Assembly: GCA_900540375.1 (NCBI GenBank) | Contig: UQFS01000005.1 | Coordinates: forward strand, 62,001 to 126,000 | From: an uncultured Prevotella sp. | Lineage (GTDB): Bacteria; Bacteroidota; Bacteroidia; Bacteroidales; Bacteroidaceae | Direction: 5' to 3' | DNA: 64,000 nucleotides | In this document: positions 43,066 through 52,219 of the stretch, piece by piece | Layout: the number at the start of each line of letters is the position of its first letter | Position numbering within the stretch: position 1 is the stretch's first letter | Program-made: the position numbers and the translations under genes | Notes under the pieces: model-generated | Told to the model about the DNA's origin: nothing | Database searches by the model: none | Seen by the model: only the letters and a program-made list of their open reading frames with translations

Positions 43066-46000
43066 TTACTTCTTACAATTCTCAATCCACTTGCGTGCAT
43101 TGACGAAGGCTTCGATCCACGGCGTGATATCGTCGTGGCGATGCTTAGCCGGGTACCAAGCGTTCTGCCAAGGGAAGATAGCACGCTCGGGGTGCGGCAT
43201 CATGGCCAGATGGCGGCCGTCGGCCGAGCAGATACCAGCCACGTTGTAGTCCGATCCGTTGGGGTTGCCGGGATACTCAGCGTAGTTGTATTTAGCCACT
43301 ACGTTGTAGTGATCCTCAGGTTCGGGCAGATAGAAACGGCCCTCTCCGTGAGCTACCCAGATGCCGAGCTTGTCGCCGCTCAGACTTCCGAGCATCACGC
43401 TGTTGTTCTGTGGGATGTTCAGTCCAAGGAACTGGCTTTCGAACTTCTGGCTGATGTTGTGTGTCAGGTGAGCACGGTGCTTGTGCTCCGGGTTGATGAG
43501 GTTGAGTTCCACCATCAACTGGCAGCCGTTGCAGATGCCGAGGCTCAACGTATCCTTGCGGGCATAGAACTTGTCAAGTGCTTCCTTGGCCTTGGGGTTG
43601 TAAAGGAAGGCACCGGCCCAGCCTTTTGCCGAGCCGAGCACGTCGCTGTTAGAGAAGCCACCACAGAAGACGATCATGTTGACCTCTTCCAATGTCTCGC
43701 GTCCGCTGATGAGGTCGGTCATCATCACGTCCTTCACGTCAAAACCGGCCAGCCACAGTGTGTAAGCCATCTCGCGCTCACCATTGGTACCCTTCTCGCG
43801 GATGATCGCAGCCTTGGGACGTGCGGTCTGCTGGGCGTCGTCCTTCCAGCGGTCGGGGTTGAGGCCGAGCGACTCGAAGGTACCCTGGAAGTTCTTGCCG
43901 AACTTCATCTCCAACGGTTGCTTCTTATAGTTGAGATAGCGCTTGCGGGCCATACCGTTCATGCTCTGGTCGCGGTCGAGGAGATAGGAAGTGCGATACC
44001 ACACGTCGCGCAGGGCGTCGATGTCGAACTCGTGGCTGTAGTCGCCCTTGACCACTACTACCTTGCGCTCATGTGGCGTAGGATAGGCAATCTTGGCGTA
44101 GCCGATGCCGTTGTCTTCGAGATACTCGCGCAGCTCCTTCTTGTGCTGGTCAGAAACCTGGATGACTACACCTGGGTTCTCGGCGAAGAGCATCTTCACG
44201 ATGTCGTCGCTCTCTGGCTCCACATCGTGGAGGTTGACATGCAAGCCGCCTTCGGTGTTGGCAAAGGTCATCTCCAACAAGGTAGTGATCAGACCACCGG
44301 CGCTCACGTCGTGGCCGGCCATGATCCATCCCTTGCCGATGAGTTCCTGCACGGCGTTGAAGCAGTCGGCGAAATACTCGCTGTTCTTCACCGTCGGCAC
44401 ATCGCTGCCGATGCGGCCGAGGCTCTGCGCGAAGGCCGAGCCGCCGAGGCGCTGCTCGTCGAAGCTGAAGTCTATATAATATAAGGAGGAGTTCTTGTCG
44501 TTGACAACCACGGGGCTGACGACCTTCTTCACGTCGCTGACCTCGGCACCGCTGGTGACGATGACCGTACCCGGAGCGATGATCTTGCGGCCGTCGGGAT
44601 ATTGCTGGCTCAGCGAGAGCGAGTCTTTGCCCGTCGGCACATTAAGGCCAAGCTCGCAGCAGAAGTCGCTCAGGGCCTGCACGCCGGCATAGAGGCGTGC
44701 GTCCTCGCCCTTCTGACTACGGCACGGCCACATCCAGTTGGCGCTGAGATTGATGCTCTGCACAGGATAAGGATGGTCGTGGTCCGTGGCAATCGGTGCC
44801 CAGACGATGTTGGTCAGACTCTCTGCCACGCTGAGCACACTGCCTGCGGCAGCGTCGGCCATACCGGCCTGAGGTGCATGGCCCAGAGCAGTGGCGATGC
44901 CTTGCTTGCCGCGGTAGTCGAGAGCGACCACGCCACAGTCAGACAGTGGCAACTGTATCTGACCCTGCGTCTGCTGGCGGGCTACCTTGCCCGTCACCGA
45001 GCGGTCCACCTTGTTGGTCAACCAGTCCTTGCAGGCTACGGCTTCAAGCTGCAGCACGCGGTTGAGATATTCATCGATATGGTCTGCCGAGTAGGTCACG
45101 TCCTCGTAGTGGTGCTTGACGGTCTCGTCGACCATCACCGTCTTAGGCGAGTGACCGAACATCTGAGCCACGTCGAGATCGAAAGGCTTCACGCCGTCGC
45201 CCTGCACAAAGCTGAAGTGGGCGTCGCTCGTGGTCTTGCCGACGACATACAGCGGGGCACGCTCGCGCTCAGCGATCTTTTCGACATGTTCCAGATGCTT
45301 CTCGTCGATGAGCAGTCCCATGCGCTCCTGGCTCTCGTTGGCAATGATCTCTTTGGCAGAGAGTGTCTTGTCGCCGATAGGCAACTTGGTCATATCAATC
45401 TCACCACCGCAGTCCTCAACGAGTTCAGAGAGACAGTTGAGGTGACCGGCAGAACCGTGGTCGTGGATAGAGACGACGGGGTTGACGTCCTCTTCTACGA
45501 GAGCACGCACGAGGTTATAGGCACGCTTCTGCATCTCGGGGTTGGCACGTTGCACGGCGTTGAGCTCAATGCCGTTGCTGTAGCGGCCCGTATCGACAGA
45601 AGAGACGCTGCCGCCACCGAGACCGATGCGGTAGTTGTCACCGCCGACGACGACGATGTCGTTGCCGGTCTGTGGTTCTTTCTTCAGACAGTCGCGCTTC
45701 TTGCCGTAGCCCACACCACCGGCGAGCATGATCACCTTGTCGTAGCCATAGACCTCGCCGGCCTGCTCGCCCTCGACGGGCTTGCCGTCGGTTGTCGTGG
45801 CCGTGTCGCCTGTGGTACTCTCATACTCAAAGGTCAGCAGAGAACCAGTGATCAGCGGCTGACCGAACTTATTACCGAAGTCAGAGGCACCGTTGGAGGC
45901 CTTGATGAGGATCTGCTCAGGCGACTGATAGAGCCAGGGGCGCGGAGCAATCTTGTCTTCCCAATCGCGTCCGGCTGTTTCGTTGTCGGTCTTCAGCCGT

Positions 46001-46878
46001 GGGTAGCTGGTCATGTAGACAGCTGTACCGGCGATCGGCCATGAGCCGACGCCACCGCCCATACGGTCGCGAATCTCACCGCCCGTACCTGTAGCGGCAC
46101 CGTTGAACGGTTCTACGGTGGTCGGGAAGTTATGTGTCTCGGCCTTGAGCGAGATGACGCTCTCGATGGGCTTCACACGGAACCAGTCGCTTGTGCTCTG
46201 GTCTTCCGGCGCGAACTGCTCGATTTCCGGTCCTTGTGCGAAGGCCACGTTGTCCTTATAGGCAGAGAGGATCTTGCCCGGATGCTCCTTGGTGGTCTTC
46301 TTGATAAGGGCGAAGAGGCTGGAGGGGCGCTCCTCGCCGTCGATGACAAACGATCCGCCGAAGATCTTGTGACGGCAGTGCTCAGAGTTGATCTGTGCGA
46401 AGCCGAAGATCTCGGAGTCGGTCAGCGGCCGTCCGTTTTGCTTTTCTATCTTATGGAGATATTCTATTTCCTCAGGGCTCAGCGCCAGTCCCTCCTCTTC
46501 GTTGTACTTCTCGATGTCGTCGACATGCTTGATGGGCTCGGGCTCGTGGTTGACGGTGAAGATCGTCTGGTCGAGTCCTTTGTACATACGCTGCAGCATG
46601 GGGTCGTGCTCAGCGTCCTCGCTCTTGACGGGGAAGTACTCCTCAATACGCGAAATGCCGGTGAGACTCATGTTTTGCGTGATCTCAACGGCATTTGTGC
46701 TCCATGGTGTAATCATTTCGCGGCGTGGTCCGACGAAGAAGCCGTCCAGCTTCTCGTCACTGAGCATCTCGGCGTCGCCGTAGAGCCAGCACAGTTCCTG
46801 CTTCTCCTGCTCACTGGGCTGGTGATCCATCTCGGTGGCAATGACAGTCTCCTTCGGAGTCTTAAAGAAAAGAATCAT
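43066..46878 (-). CDS. purL: Phosphoribosylformylglycinamidine synthase, large single-chain
   Basis: Fourth step of de novo purine synthesis: FGAR plus glutamine plus ATP to FGAM. A single-chain 1270-residue form as in Gammaproteobacteria and Bacteroidota, joining the N-terminal and AIRS-like synthetase domains (SEHCRHKIFGG, AETHNFPTTVEPFNGAATGTGGEIRD, DHGSAGHLNCLSELVEDCGGEID) to a C-terminal class I glutamine amidotransferase (nucleophile Cys in LGICNGCQLM, His and Glu in MMPHPERAIFP). It is monocistronic with an own promoter (46924) and terminator. An ordinary housekeeping gene, no anomalies seen. Confidence 0.97.
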   Translation of the reverse strand: MILFFKTPKETVIATEMDHQPSEQEKQELCWLYGDAEMLSDEKLDGFFVGPRREMITPWSTNAVEITQNMSLTGISRIEEYFPVKSEDAEHDPMLQRMYKGLDQTIFTVNHEPEPIKHVDDIEKYNEEEGLALSPEEIEYLHKIEKQNGRPLTDSEIFGFAQINSEHCRHKIFGGSFVIDGEERPSSLFALIKKTTKEHPGKILSAYKDNVAFAQGPEIEQFAPEDQSTSDWFRVKPIESVISLKAETHNFPTTVEPFNGAATGTGGEIRDRMGGGVGSWPIAGTAVYMTSYPRLKTDNETAGRDWEDKIAPRPWLYQSPEQILIKASNGASDFGNKFGQPLITGSLLTFEYESTTGDTATTTDGKPVEGEQAGEVYGYDKVIMLAGGVGYGKKRDCLKKEPQTGNDIVVVGGDNYRIGLGGGSVSSVDTGRYSNGIELNAVQRANPEMQKRAYNLVRALVEEDVNPVVSIHDHGSAGHLNCLSELVEDCGGEIDMTKLPIGDKTLSAKEIIANESQERMGLLIDEKHLEHVEKIAERERAPLYVVGKTTSDAHFSFVQGDGVKPFDLDVAQMFGHSPKTVMVDETVKHHYEDVTYSADHIDEYLNRVLQLEAVACKDWLTNKVDRSVTGKVARQQTQGQIQLPLSDCGVVALDYRGKQGIATALGHAPQAGMADAAAGSVLSVAESLTNIVWAPIATDHDHPYPVQSINLSANWMWPCRSQKGEDARLYAGVQALSDFCCELGLNVPTGKDSLSLSQQYPDGRKIIAPGTVIVTSGAEVSDVKKVVSPVVVNDKNSSLYYIDFSFDEQRLGGSAFAQSLGRIGSDVPTVKNSEYFADCFNAVQELIGKGWIMAGHDVSAGGLITTLLEMTFANTEGGLHVNLHDVEPESDDIVKMLFAENPGVVIQVSDQHKKELREYLEDNGIGYAKIAYPTPHERKVVVVKGDYSHEFDIDALRDVWYRTSYLLDRDQSMNGMARKRYLNYKKQPLEMKFGKNFQGTFESLGLNPDRWKDDAQQTARPKAAIIREKGTNGEREMAYTLWLAGFDVKDVMMTDLISGRETLEEVNMIVFCGGFSNSDVLGSAKGWAGAFLYNPKAKEALDKFYARKDTLSLGICNGCQLMVELNLINPEHKHRAHLTHNISQKFESQFLGLNIPQNNSVMLGSLSGDKLGIWVAHGEGRFYLPEPEDHYNVVAKYNYAEYPGNPNGSDYNVAGICSADGRHLAMMPHPERAIFPWQNAWYPAKHRHDDITPWIEAFVNARKWIENCKK

Positions 46879-46923
46879 AGTCTCTCTAAAGTTTTATATG
46901 AAAGATGTGTAATATTACAAGTG

Positions 46924-46931
46924 CAAAGATA
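46924..46931 (-). promoter_or_regulatory. -7 promoter element of purL
   Basis: TATCTTTG on the minus strand, 45 bp before the ATG. Confidence 0.55.
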
Positions 46932-47617
46932 CAAGAAATTATCCATAAATCGTAATGTCCCTTTCATATTTTGTTGTTGGGGCATATATTTTTCCCCGAT
47001 GGATGGCTCTATGATTGTTTTTGGTGTAAGAAACGCATTCCTGATGCCAACAAGAATAAGTATTGAGAAGTAAATGCGAATGTTGCAGTAAATCTCTCCG
47101 GAATCTGGTTTAGCTTGTTACCTTTTTAATGGGATTGACTCTGTTGCAATAGAATTGATTATTTTATGGTTAATTAGAAATGTTGGATGTTTTGACAAAA
47201 AACGGCTCTTATTTTGCGATTCTTTTCAACGAAGCGGCCTTTTGCCGTGATTTTGCGAAAAATAGGTGATTTTTGTAAAGTGTTGAATAATAGACGTTTA
47301 TGAAAAAGGTGGTTTTTGAGATAAAATAAAAACGGTACTTTGATGAAAAATTCTCTAGAGAATTTTTCATCAAAGTACCGTTTTCTATGAGTCATCTTGG
47401 CTTTTTGCCCCTGTCATCTCGGCTTTTTGACCTTGAAAAGTCACTGTTTTGTGCGAAAGATACCTCTTTTTTATGGTTTAGAGCGTGGTGAAAGGATAAG
47501 AATGCCGCTGGATTCTCTCTAGAAGCAACAGTTTTTGTGACAAGCTTTTGTAAAGTCCGTTGATGTATGTATCGATAGAGAAACTGTGCCGATTAAGCTA
47601 AATAAAGTGTGCTTTTC
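46932..47617. other. Intergenic region with long palindrome, no gene seen
   Basis: About 690 bp of AT-rich sequence between the divergent purL and S24 regulator genes. It contains the 56-bp palindrome (47329-47384) and inverted copies of the GAGATGA repeats. The short minus frame at 47174-47395 runs through the palindrome and is not credible. Confidence 0.6.
47329..47384. repeat. Perfect 56-bp palindrome with flanking repeats, copy B
   Basis: Every base pairs over 28-bp arms with no loop; the centre is TTCTCTAGAGAA, as in the 20-bp palindrome at 2179. It is followed at 47390-47432 by two TCATC(T)TNGGCTTTTTG units, the reverse complement of the (C/T)GAGATGA repeats near 2.23 kb. Copy A and copy B are thus in opposite orientation. 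Confidence 0.85.
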
Positions 47618-47648
47618 TTTGTGAATAGCGGATTATTTACTATCTTTG
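47618..47648 (+). promoter_or_regulatory. Consensus promoter of the S24 regulator
   Basis: TTTG (47618-47621), 19-bp spacer, TATCTTTG (47641-47648): perfect -33/-7 pair, 76 bp ahead of the ATG. A small inverted repeat ATGTT-N9-AACAT (47699-47717) just before the start could be an autoregulatory site. Confidence 0.75.
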
Positions 47649-47724
47649 CAAACAAAAACAAGTGTAATAGCGAGTAGACATACAGGTGTAGTGTGTTTAT
47701 GTTGCTAAATAAAACATTACTGCC

Positions 47725-48372
47725 ATGAGAATAGCAAAATACGACTATGAGGCGATGCCGCGTGAGACGCGCAACCTCTATCTGCTGATGATGGACAAGA
47801 CGGCAGGCGGACAGACCGCCTTTGCGCAGGAGATCGACGTGCGCCAGCAGACGCTCACGCGACTCTTCCGTCCCGACCCGCGCAACGGCCGCTATCCGGC
47901 TATCAGCCCTGACATCAAGGAGAAGGTATGCCGGCGCTATGGCCTCGACCAGTCTTTCTTCCTTGCCGACACAGAGGGCAGTCTGCGCAACACCGACCAG
48001 ACGCGGCCGCGTATCGACCAGACGGCATCGGCGGGAAAGCTGACCGAGGAGATCGATGTCTCCTACGAGCGCTATCCTGTCATCAAGCAGCTGCCCGCCT
48101 ACGACTTCACCATCCTGGTGAAAGGCGACAGTATGGAGCCGGAGATCAAGAGCGGCGATGAGCTTGCCTGCCGCGTGGTGACCGACGCCAGCTTCATCCA
48201 GTGGGGTAAGGTGCATGTGCTGGATACCGACCAAGGCATCGTGGTGAAGCGCATCTACGACGATAAGGATGGACTCAAGTGTGTGTCGGACAATCCCAAG
48301 TATCTGCCTTTCACAGTGCCGAAAGACCAGTTGCGCAGCGTGTGCTTAGTAGTGGGACTCGTCAGGTTCTAA
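47725..48372 (+). CDS. LexA/CI-like S24 peptidase regulator
   Basis: A 215-residue regulator with an N-terminal HTH-like region (AFAQEIDVRQQTLTRLFRP) and a C-terminal S24 self-cleaving domain. The catalytic dyad is Ser136 (KGDSMEPEIKSGDEL) and Lys175 (GIVVKRIY), and an Ala103-Gly104 bond in TASAGKL stands 32 residues before the serine. These spacings match LexA and phage CI repressors, where RecA filaments trigger cleavage at Ala-Gly. It may therefore be a DNA-damage responsive repressor. No SOS genes or prophage lie next to it, so its targets are unknown. It ends exactly at a long perfect terminator palindrome. Confidence 0.87.
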   Translation: MRIAKYDYEAMPRETRNLYLLMMDKTAGGQTAFAQEIDVRQQTLTRLFRPDPRNGRYPAISPDIKEKVCRRYGLDQSFFLADTEGSLRNTDQTRPRIDQTASAGKLTEEIDVSYERYPVIKQLPAYDFTILVKGDSMEPEIKSGDELACRVVTDASFIQWGKVHVLDTDQGIVVKRIYDDKDGLKCVSDNPKYLPFTVPKDQLRSVCLVVGLVRF

Positions 48373-48418
48373 AACAGCAATCGCCGGAATGCCGCGGCAT
48401 TCCGGCGATTGCTGTTTT
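48371..48418 (+). terminator. 48-bp perfect palindromic terminator
   Basis: 24-bp arms (AACAGCAATCGCCGGAATG...) pair without loop and are followed by TTTTTTG. It begins inside the stop codon of the S24 gene. It could serve the convergent DUF4248 gene too. Confidence 0.88.
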
Positions 48419-48460
48419 TTGTAGAGATAGTCAGTCTGAAAGCGACTGGGCTACTGTCTG

Positions 48461-48706
48461 TTATGGCTCGCCAAGATAGTAGAAGATCCATTTGACTTGT
48501 GCCGGGGTGAATGTGCGTTGGTGTCCGGTGTATCCAAGGTCTTGCAGTCGTCTCAACAGGTCGGGACAGTGCTCTGTCCATTGCCGCAACTTTCTCCATG
48601 CGGCTCCTGGGGTGTCCTGAGGGCAATACATCATGGCGAGTTCTGTGCGTCCGTATGCCCGGGCCTTCATTTCTGTTTCTGTTTTTGTTTTTGTCTGTTC
48701 AATCAT
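48461..48706 (-). CDS. DUF4248-family small protein
   Basis: An 81-residue protein whose core KARAYGRTELAMMYCPQDTPGAAWRKLRQWTEHCPDLLRRLQDLGY and FTPAQVKWIFYYLGEP matches the Bacteroidota DUF4248 family, small proteins of unknown function often near mobile or phage-related regions. Two starts are possible, 48706 and 48670 (MKARAYGRTE); the second fits the usual family N-terminus, while the first follows GAAGG directly. Convergent with the S24 regulator across the palindromic terminator. Confidence 0.82.
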   Translation of the reverse strand: MIEQTKTKTETEMKARAYGRTELAMMYCPQDTPGAAWRKLRQWTEHCPDLLRRLQDLGYTGHQRTFTPAQVKWIFYYLGEP

Positions 48707-49002
48707 CCTTCTTTGTGTTTATAGTATTAAGGGTTGTTGTTGATAACTCTCTTCGTTCATATTCTTTTTTTGTATGTCTTTTGATTCGTCTATGCGAAAG
48801 TCCGTAGAGAAATGTGATGCAAAGATATAAAAAGATTGTGAATATAACAAGTTAAAACCGATAAAATTATCATTTACAAGCGAAATTCTGCTTTTACGGA
48901 CTATTTTTCTCAGAAACATGTTTGTGGAAGGACAAAAACAAAAACGCCCCGCAGTCATCGCGACTACGGGGTGCGAAAAGTGTTCACAAGAGAGATTACA
49001 TA
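48707..49002. other. Intergenic, promoter of the DUF4248 gene, nothing else seen
   Basis: AT-rich 296 bp. TATCTTTG on the minus strand at 48820-48827 is a good -7 element for the DUF4248 gene, with a CAAG at the -33 distance. Near 48948 an inverted repeat CCCCGCAGTCATCGCGACTACGGGG behind the truncated gene at 49003 can serve as its terminator. Confidence 0.55.
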
Positions 49003-49866
49003 CTAATATTTCGTGTTTTCAGGATCCCAGTTGGCCCATCCTGCTGTCCAGTCAGTGCCGTCGGCGAAGGCGCCGGCCGTCTTGGAGAGTTTCTGGTTGG
49101 CTTGGATGATGCTCTGTATTCCGCTCCAGGTCATAGCCGTCCAGTTGAGGATGCTGTTGTTGTTGGCAGCGAGCGTGAAGAACGAGCTGGAGAACGATGG
49201 CTTGGAAGCGTCGGTGGTCTTTGTCTTGTAGTCGTAGAGCTCGTCTTTATAGACCTTGTTGAAGTCAGAGCCTGTGATAGTCATGCCGGCGAAGATGTTG
49301 TTCTGTAGTTTCATCAGGCCTTTGGTGGCAGCGCCGTGTGTGTCACCCTTTTCGTTGTCGAGGATGATGCCGATAGGCCAGCCCACGAAGACGCTGTTGA
49401 GCACGTTGAGGCGGGAGTTGCGACGGATGTGTATGGCAGCCTGGAACTTACCCATTGACGAGCCGTTGCCCGGGTTCATACCGCCGCCATTGATATAGTC
49501 TGTGGTGTTCTGGAAGTTGGCGTCGAAAGTCTTCGGGCCGAGGATGGTCATATACTGTAGGGTAGTTGTGGTGTAGGGCTCTGCTGTGGAGCCGCTGGCG
49601 TTGTTGTCGCTCTCGAAGCCGTTGCTCTGAGAAGCGTCGGCGATTTTGGAGTCGCGTACGCTCAGACCGTATGTCACGCTGCCTGCGAAGCCGTTGTCGG
49701 TGTCGAAGTCATCGTCCCAACCACGGTAAGCGATGAGGTGCTTGCACTTCACGGTACCGCCGAACCACTCGTAGGAGTCATCGTTGGAGTAGCTCACCTG
49801 TACGTGGTCGATGGTTGTTCCGGCGCCCACGTAACCGAAGGTCAGACCGTTGATCTCCTGGTCTTT
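49003..49866 (-). pseudogene. C-terminal part of an exported repeat protein, fused to a TonB receptor
   Basis: The readable frame runs to 49003 and contains QEINGLTFGYVGAGTTIDHVQVSYSNDDSYEWFGGTVKCKHLIAYRGWDDDFDTDNGF, characteristic of a Bacteroidota exported parallel-beta-type protein usually encoded right behind a TonB receptor. The N-terminal half, including its signal peptide, is missing; upstream of about 49866 the same strand turns, in another frame, into the receptor barrel. The first in-frame ATG is 49830, which cannot be a true start for an exported protein. I infer a deletion that removed the receptor's C-terminus and this gene's N-terminus. Function of the family is unknown. Confidence 0.78.
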
Positions 49867-51419
49867 CTGGAAAGGATATCATCTCGCCGCGGCTGGGATA
49901 CCACTCATAGCGCACGTCGAGGTTGTCGACATAGCAGTTCTTCAGGTTGAAGTTGCCCTCTACATTACTGGCCAGGTCAAAGTCGTAGTAGACCGAAGGA
50001 GATACCTCGCGGAACTCAGGACGGTTGACACTGCGGCCATAGCTCAGTCGGATCTGGTTCTTTTCATCGAGCTTATAGGTGGCGTTGGCCGAGGGGAAGA
50101 GGTCGCTGTGACGATAGTAGTGGCTCTCGTGGCTCGTCTCGTAGGACTTGGTGTTGGAGATGAGCTCCATCTGGTTGTATTCAAAGCGGACACCGGCATG
50201 GATATCCAGTTTGCCAAAGGGGAGAACAGCGCTGACATACCCAGCCCCCAAAGTGTTGTGTCCGCTGTAGTCATTGATCTTGTTGATATCCTCGAGCAGG
50301 TAGAGCTTGTCGGCGCCGAAGTTATCGGCATCGCTCAGCAGACTCGTCATGTCCTGGGAGCGGAAGCCGGAGGGCAGGCGGTTGCCCTCGGCATTGTACC
50401 AGTACATGAAGTTGCGGGTGGTGTACTTGCGGGTGCGGTACTCGCCGTAGGCACCCGCCTTCACCTTTGGTTGCCAGTCACCGAAGGCAAACTGATGCTC
50501 GTCATTGACATTTGCTGAGACAATGTGCTCGTCGAGTGATGTCCACTCGCGCAAGATGTCGTTTTGATAGAGCCAGACATAATTGTCGGACTGTGAGTCG
50601 TCCTCGTTGTAGAGGATGTATTTCCGACGGTCAGGCAATCGGCGATTGGCATACGCATAGCCGACGCTCCAATCAAGTGCATCGCCACTGAGGGTATGGC
50701 GGCCGGTTATCTGACCGGTATAGGTTGTTCTGCTGCGATAGTAATACTCTGCCGAGCGCTCGGGTTCTGACTGAGCGCTGAGTCCCTGGCGCCAAGTGTA
50801 GCGGTTGTTGCCGATCTGGTTGAAGATGTTCTTGAGCTGATATTTGTTCTTGCCGCCGGAGCTGAGCAGAGTCATGTTGAAGAGTGCGCCGAAGCGTACG
50901 TTGTGGTTGTACTGATTGTCGGTGGAGAGGCGCAGGGGATTGGAACGGTCGTTCTCGGTGTCGTAGGGTCCATAGAAGTTGTTGAGCATGTCGCGGTAGA
51001 CGCGGTACTCGTTGGTGTAGTTCACGGCGGCGATGGCTCCGAGCTTACCGGCGGGCAGTGTCCAGCTGTGGCTCCAGTCGGCAGATAGTTTAGTCGCCCC
51101 GGGGATGCTGGTTCTTCACTTTCCAGTCGTTGTTGAGATGGTTGTCAGAAAGACTGTACATCGTGTTGCCGCCGCTGTTCTTTCCAAGATCGGTGAGTGT
51201 GGCATCGATGCCACCGTGGAGCGGGCGCAGTCCGCTGTCGAAGCCGATGAAGTCGGTGCCGCTCTGCTTGGTGCCAAGGAAACTCTTGAAAGCAGAGGCG
51301 CTGTTCCTGTTGCTGCCCACAGAGACGTGGAAGGCATTCTCCAAGGGAATCTCCTTGGTGTCGATCATGATGAAGCCACCTGTGTAGTCGGCAAGATATT
51401 CCGGAGTGGGTGATTTCAC
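49866..51419 (-). pseudogene. TonB-dependent receptor, truncated at both ends and frameshifted
   Basis: Two frames form one outer-membrane receptor fragment. 51419-51090 encodes the plug/barrel transition (SPTPEYLADYTGGFIMIDTKEIPLENAFHVSVG) up to WKVKNQHP, then stops. A shift of one base in CCCCGGGG at about 51102 restores GATKLSADWSHSWTLPAGKLGAIAAVNYTNEYRVYRD, which continues to VDNLDVRYEWYPSRGEMISF at 49870. Missing are the signal peptide, TonB box and most of the plug (before 51419, where a plus-strand gene takes over) and the last barrel strands. It cannot make a working receptor. The substrate is unknown. Confidence 0.85.
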
Positions 51420-51424
51420 AGCTT

Positions 51425-52219
51425 ATGGAGAATACACATCAAGACGGTAAGGAGCTGTCCGCAGATAAGGATAAGAAAGTACTTCGCGACGTGGTTGACT
51501 GGCATCACCTTCACTTATATCAGAAATCAGATGTACTCTATCAGTTAACCTTTATTTTCTGCCAGCGGTTTCTTCCAAAGTATGGTGACCGTACGGTAGA
51601 CCAAATGGTACAAGCGGCACGATCGGGCAAACAAAACATTGTGGAGGGCTCGGAGGATGGCATGACCTCCACTGAGATGGAGATCAAACTGCTCAATGTG
51701 GCGCGAAGCAGCTTCCAAGAATTGCGTGAAGACTACCAGGACTACCTCAACTCACGCGATCTGCGGCAATGGGATTTTCATCATTGCCGCTACAATGGCA
51801 TGTTGGCTTATTGCCGGGAACACAACCTGTTTGCCGACTATAAACCTTATGCTATGCGATGGACAGCGGAAGAGTTCTGCAATGTCGCTCTGACGCTCTG
51901 CCACATCACCGACAAGATGATGTGCAGCTATCTGAAGTGGCTGGAAAAGAACTTTGTGCAGAAGGGTGGCATCAAGGAAAGAATGTATGCGGCTCGCACT
52001 GGCTACCGCCAGCAGCAAGATGAGCTCTTGAGTAAATATAAGCAAGAGAATGAGGCTCTCAAACGAAAATGCTCGGCCTACGAGCACGAAATACAATGCT
52101 TGAAGGCCGAGCTGGCTAAATTATCTAATGCAGCTTGTGACACTAGTGCTGCTAGAACAACTAGTGCAAATAGTGGCACTAGTGCCACTAGTGATACTAG
52201 TTCATCTAGTTCTCGATGA
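51425..52219 (+). CDS. Four-helix-bundle (23S IVP-like) protein with repetitive tail
   Basis: A 264-residue soluble protein of the four-helix-bundle group related to intervening-sequence-encoded S23 proteins: DWHHLHLYQKSDVLYQLTFIFCQRFL, DQMVQAARSGKQNIVEGSEDG, EIKLLNVARSSFQELREDYQDYL. A coiled-coil region (QQQDELLSKYKQENEALKRK) leads to a low-complexity tail (SAARTTSANSGTSATSDTSS) built from repeated ACTAGT. ATG 51425 (MENTHQDGK) is preferred to 51410. The gene begins where the TonB receptor breaks off and its stop overlaps the end of the PiT gene by 14 bp. Function of stand-alone members is not established. Confidence 0.8.
   Translation: MENTHQDGKELSADKDKKVLRDVVDWHHLHLYQKSDVLYQLTFIFCQRFLPKYGDRTVDQMVQAARSGKQNIVEGSEDGMTSTEMEIKLLNVARSSFQELREDYQDYLNSRDLRQWDFHHCRYNGMLAYCREHNLFADYKPYAMRWTAEEFCNVALTLCHITDKMMCSYLKWLEKNFVQKGGIKERMYAARTGYRQQQDELLSKYKQENEALKRKCSAYEHEIQCLKAELAKLSNAACDTSAARTTSANSGTSATSDTSSSSSR
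52142..52211 (+). repeat. CTAGT-rich repeats in coding sequence
   Basis: Seven CTAGT copies (four as ACTAGTG) in 70 bp encode the Ser/Thr/Ala tail of the four-helix-bundle protein. Irregular spacing of 6-15 bp. Confidence 0.7.

Noticed and set aside
43135..47073. Long plus-strand frames opposite purL
   Set aside because: purL is certain; the plus frames have repetitive Val/Leu/His composition typical of antisense shadows.
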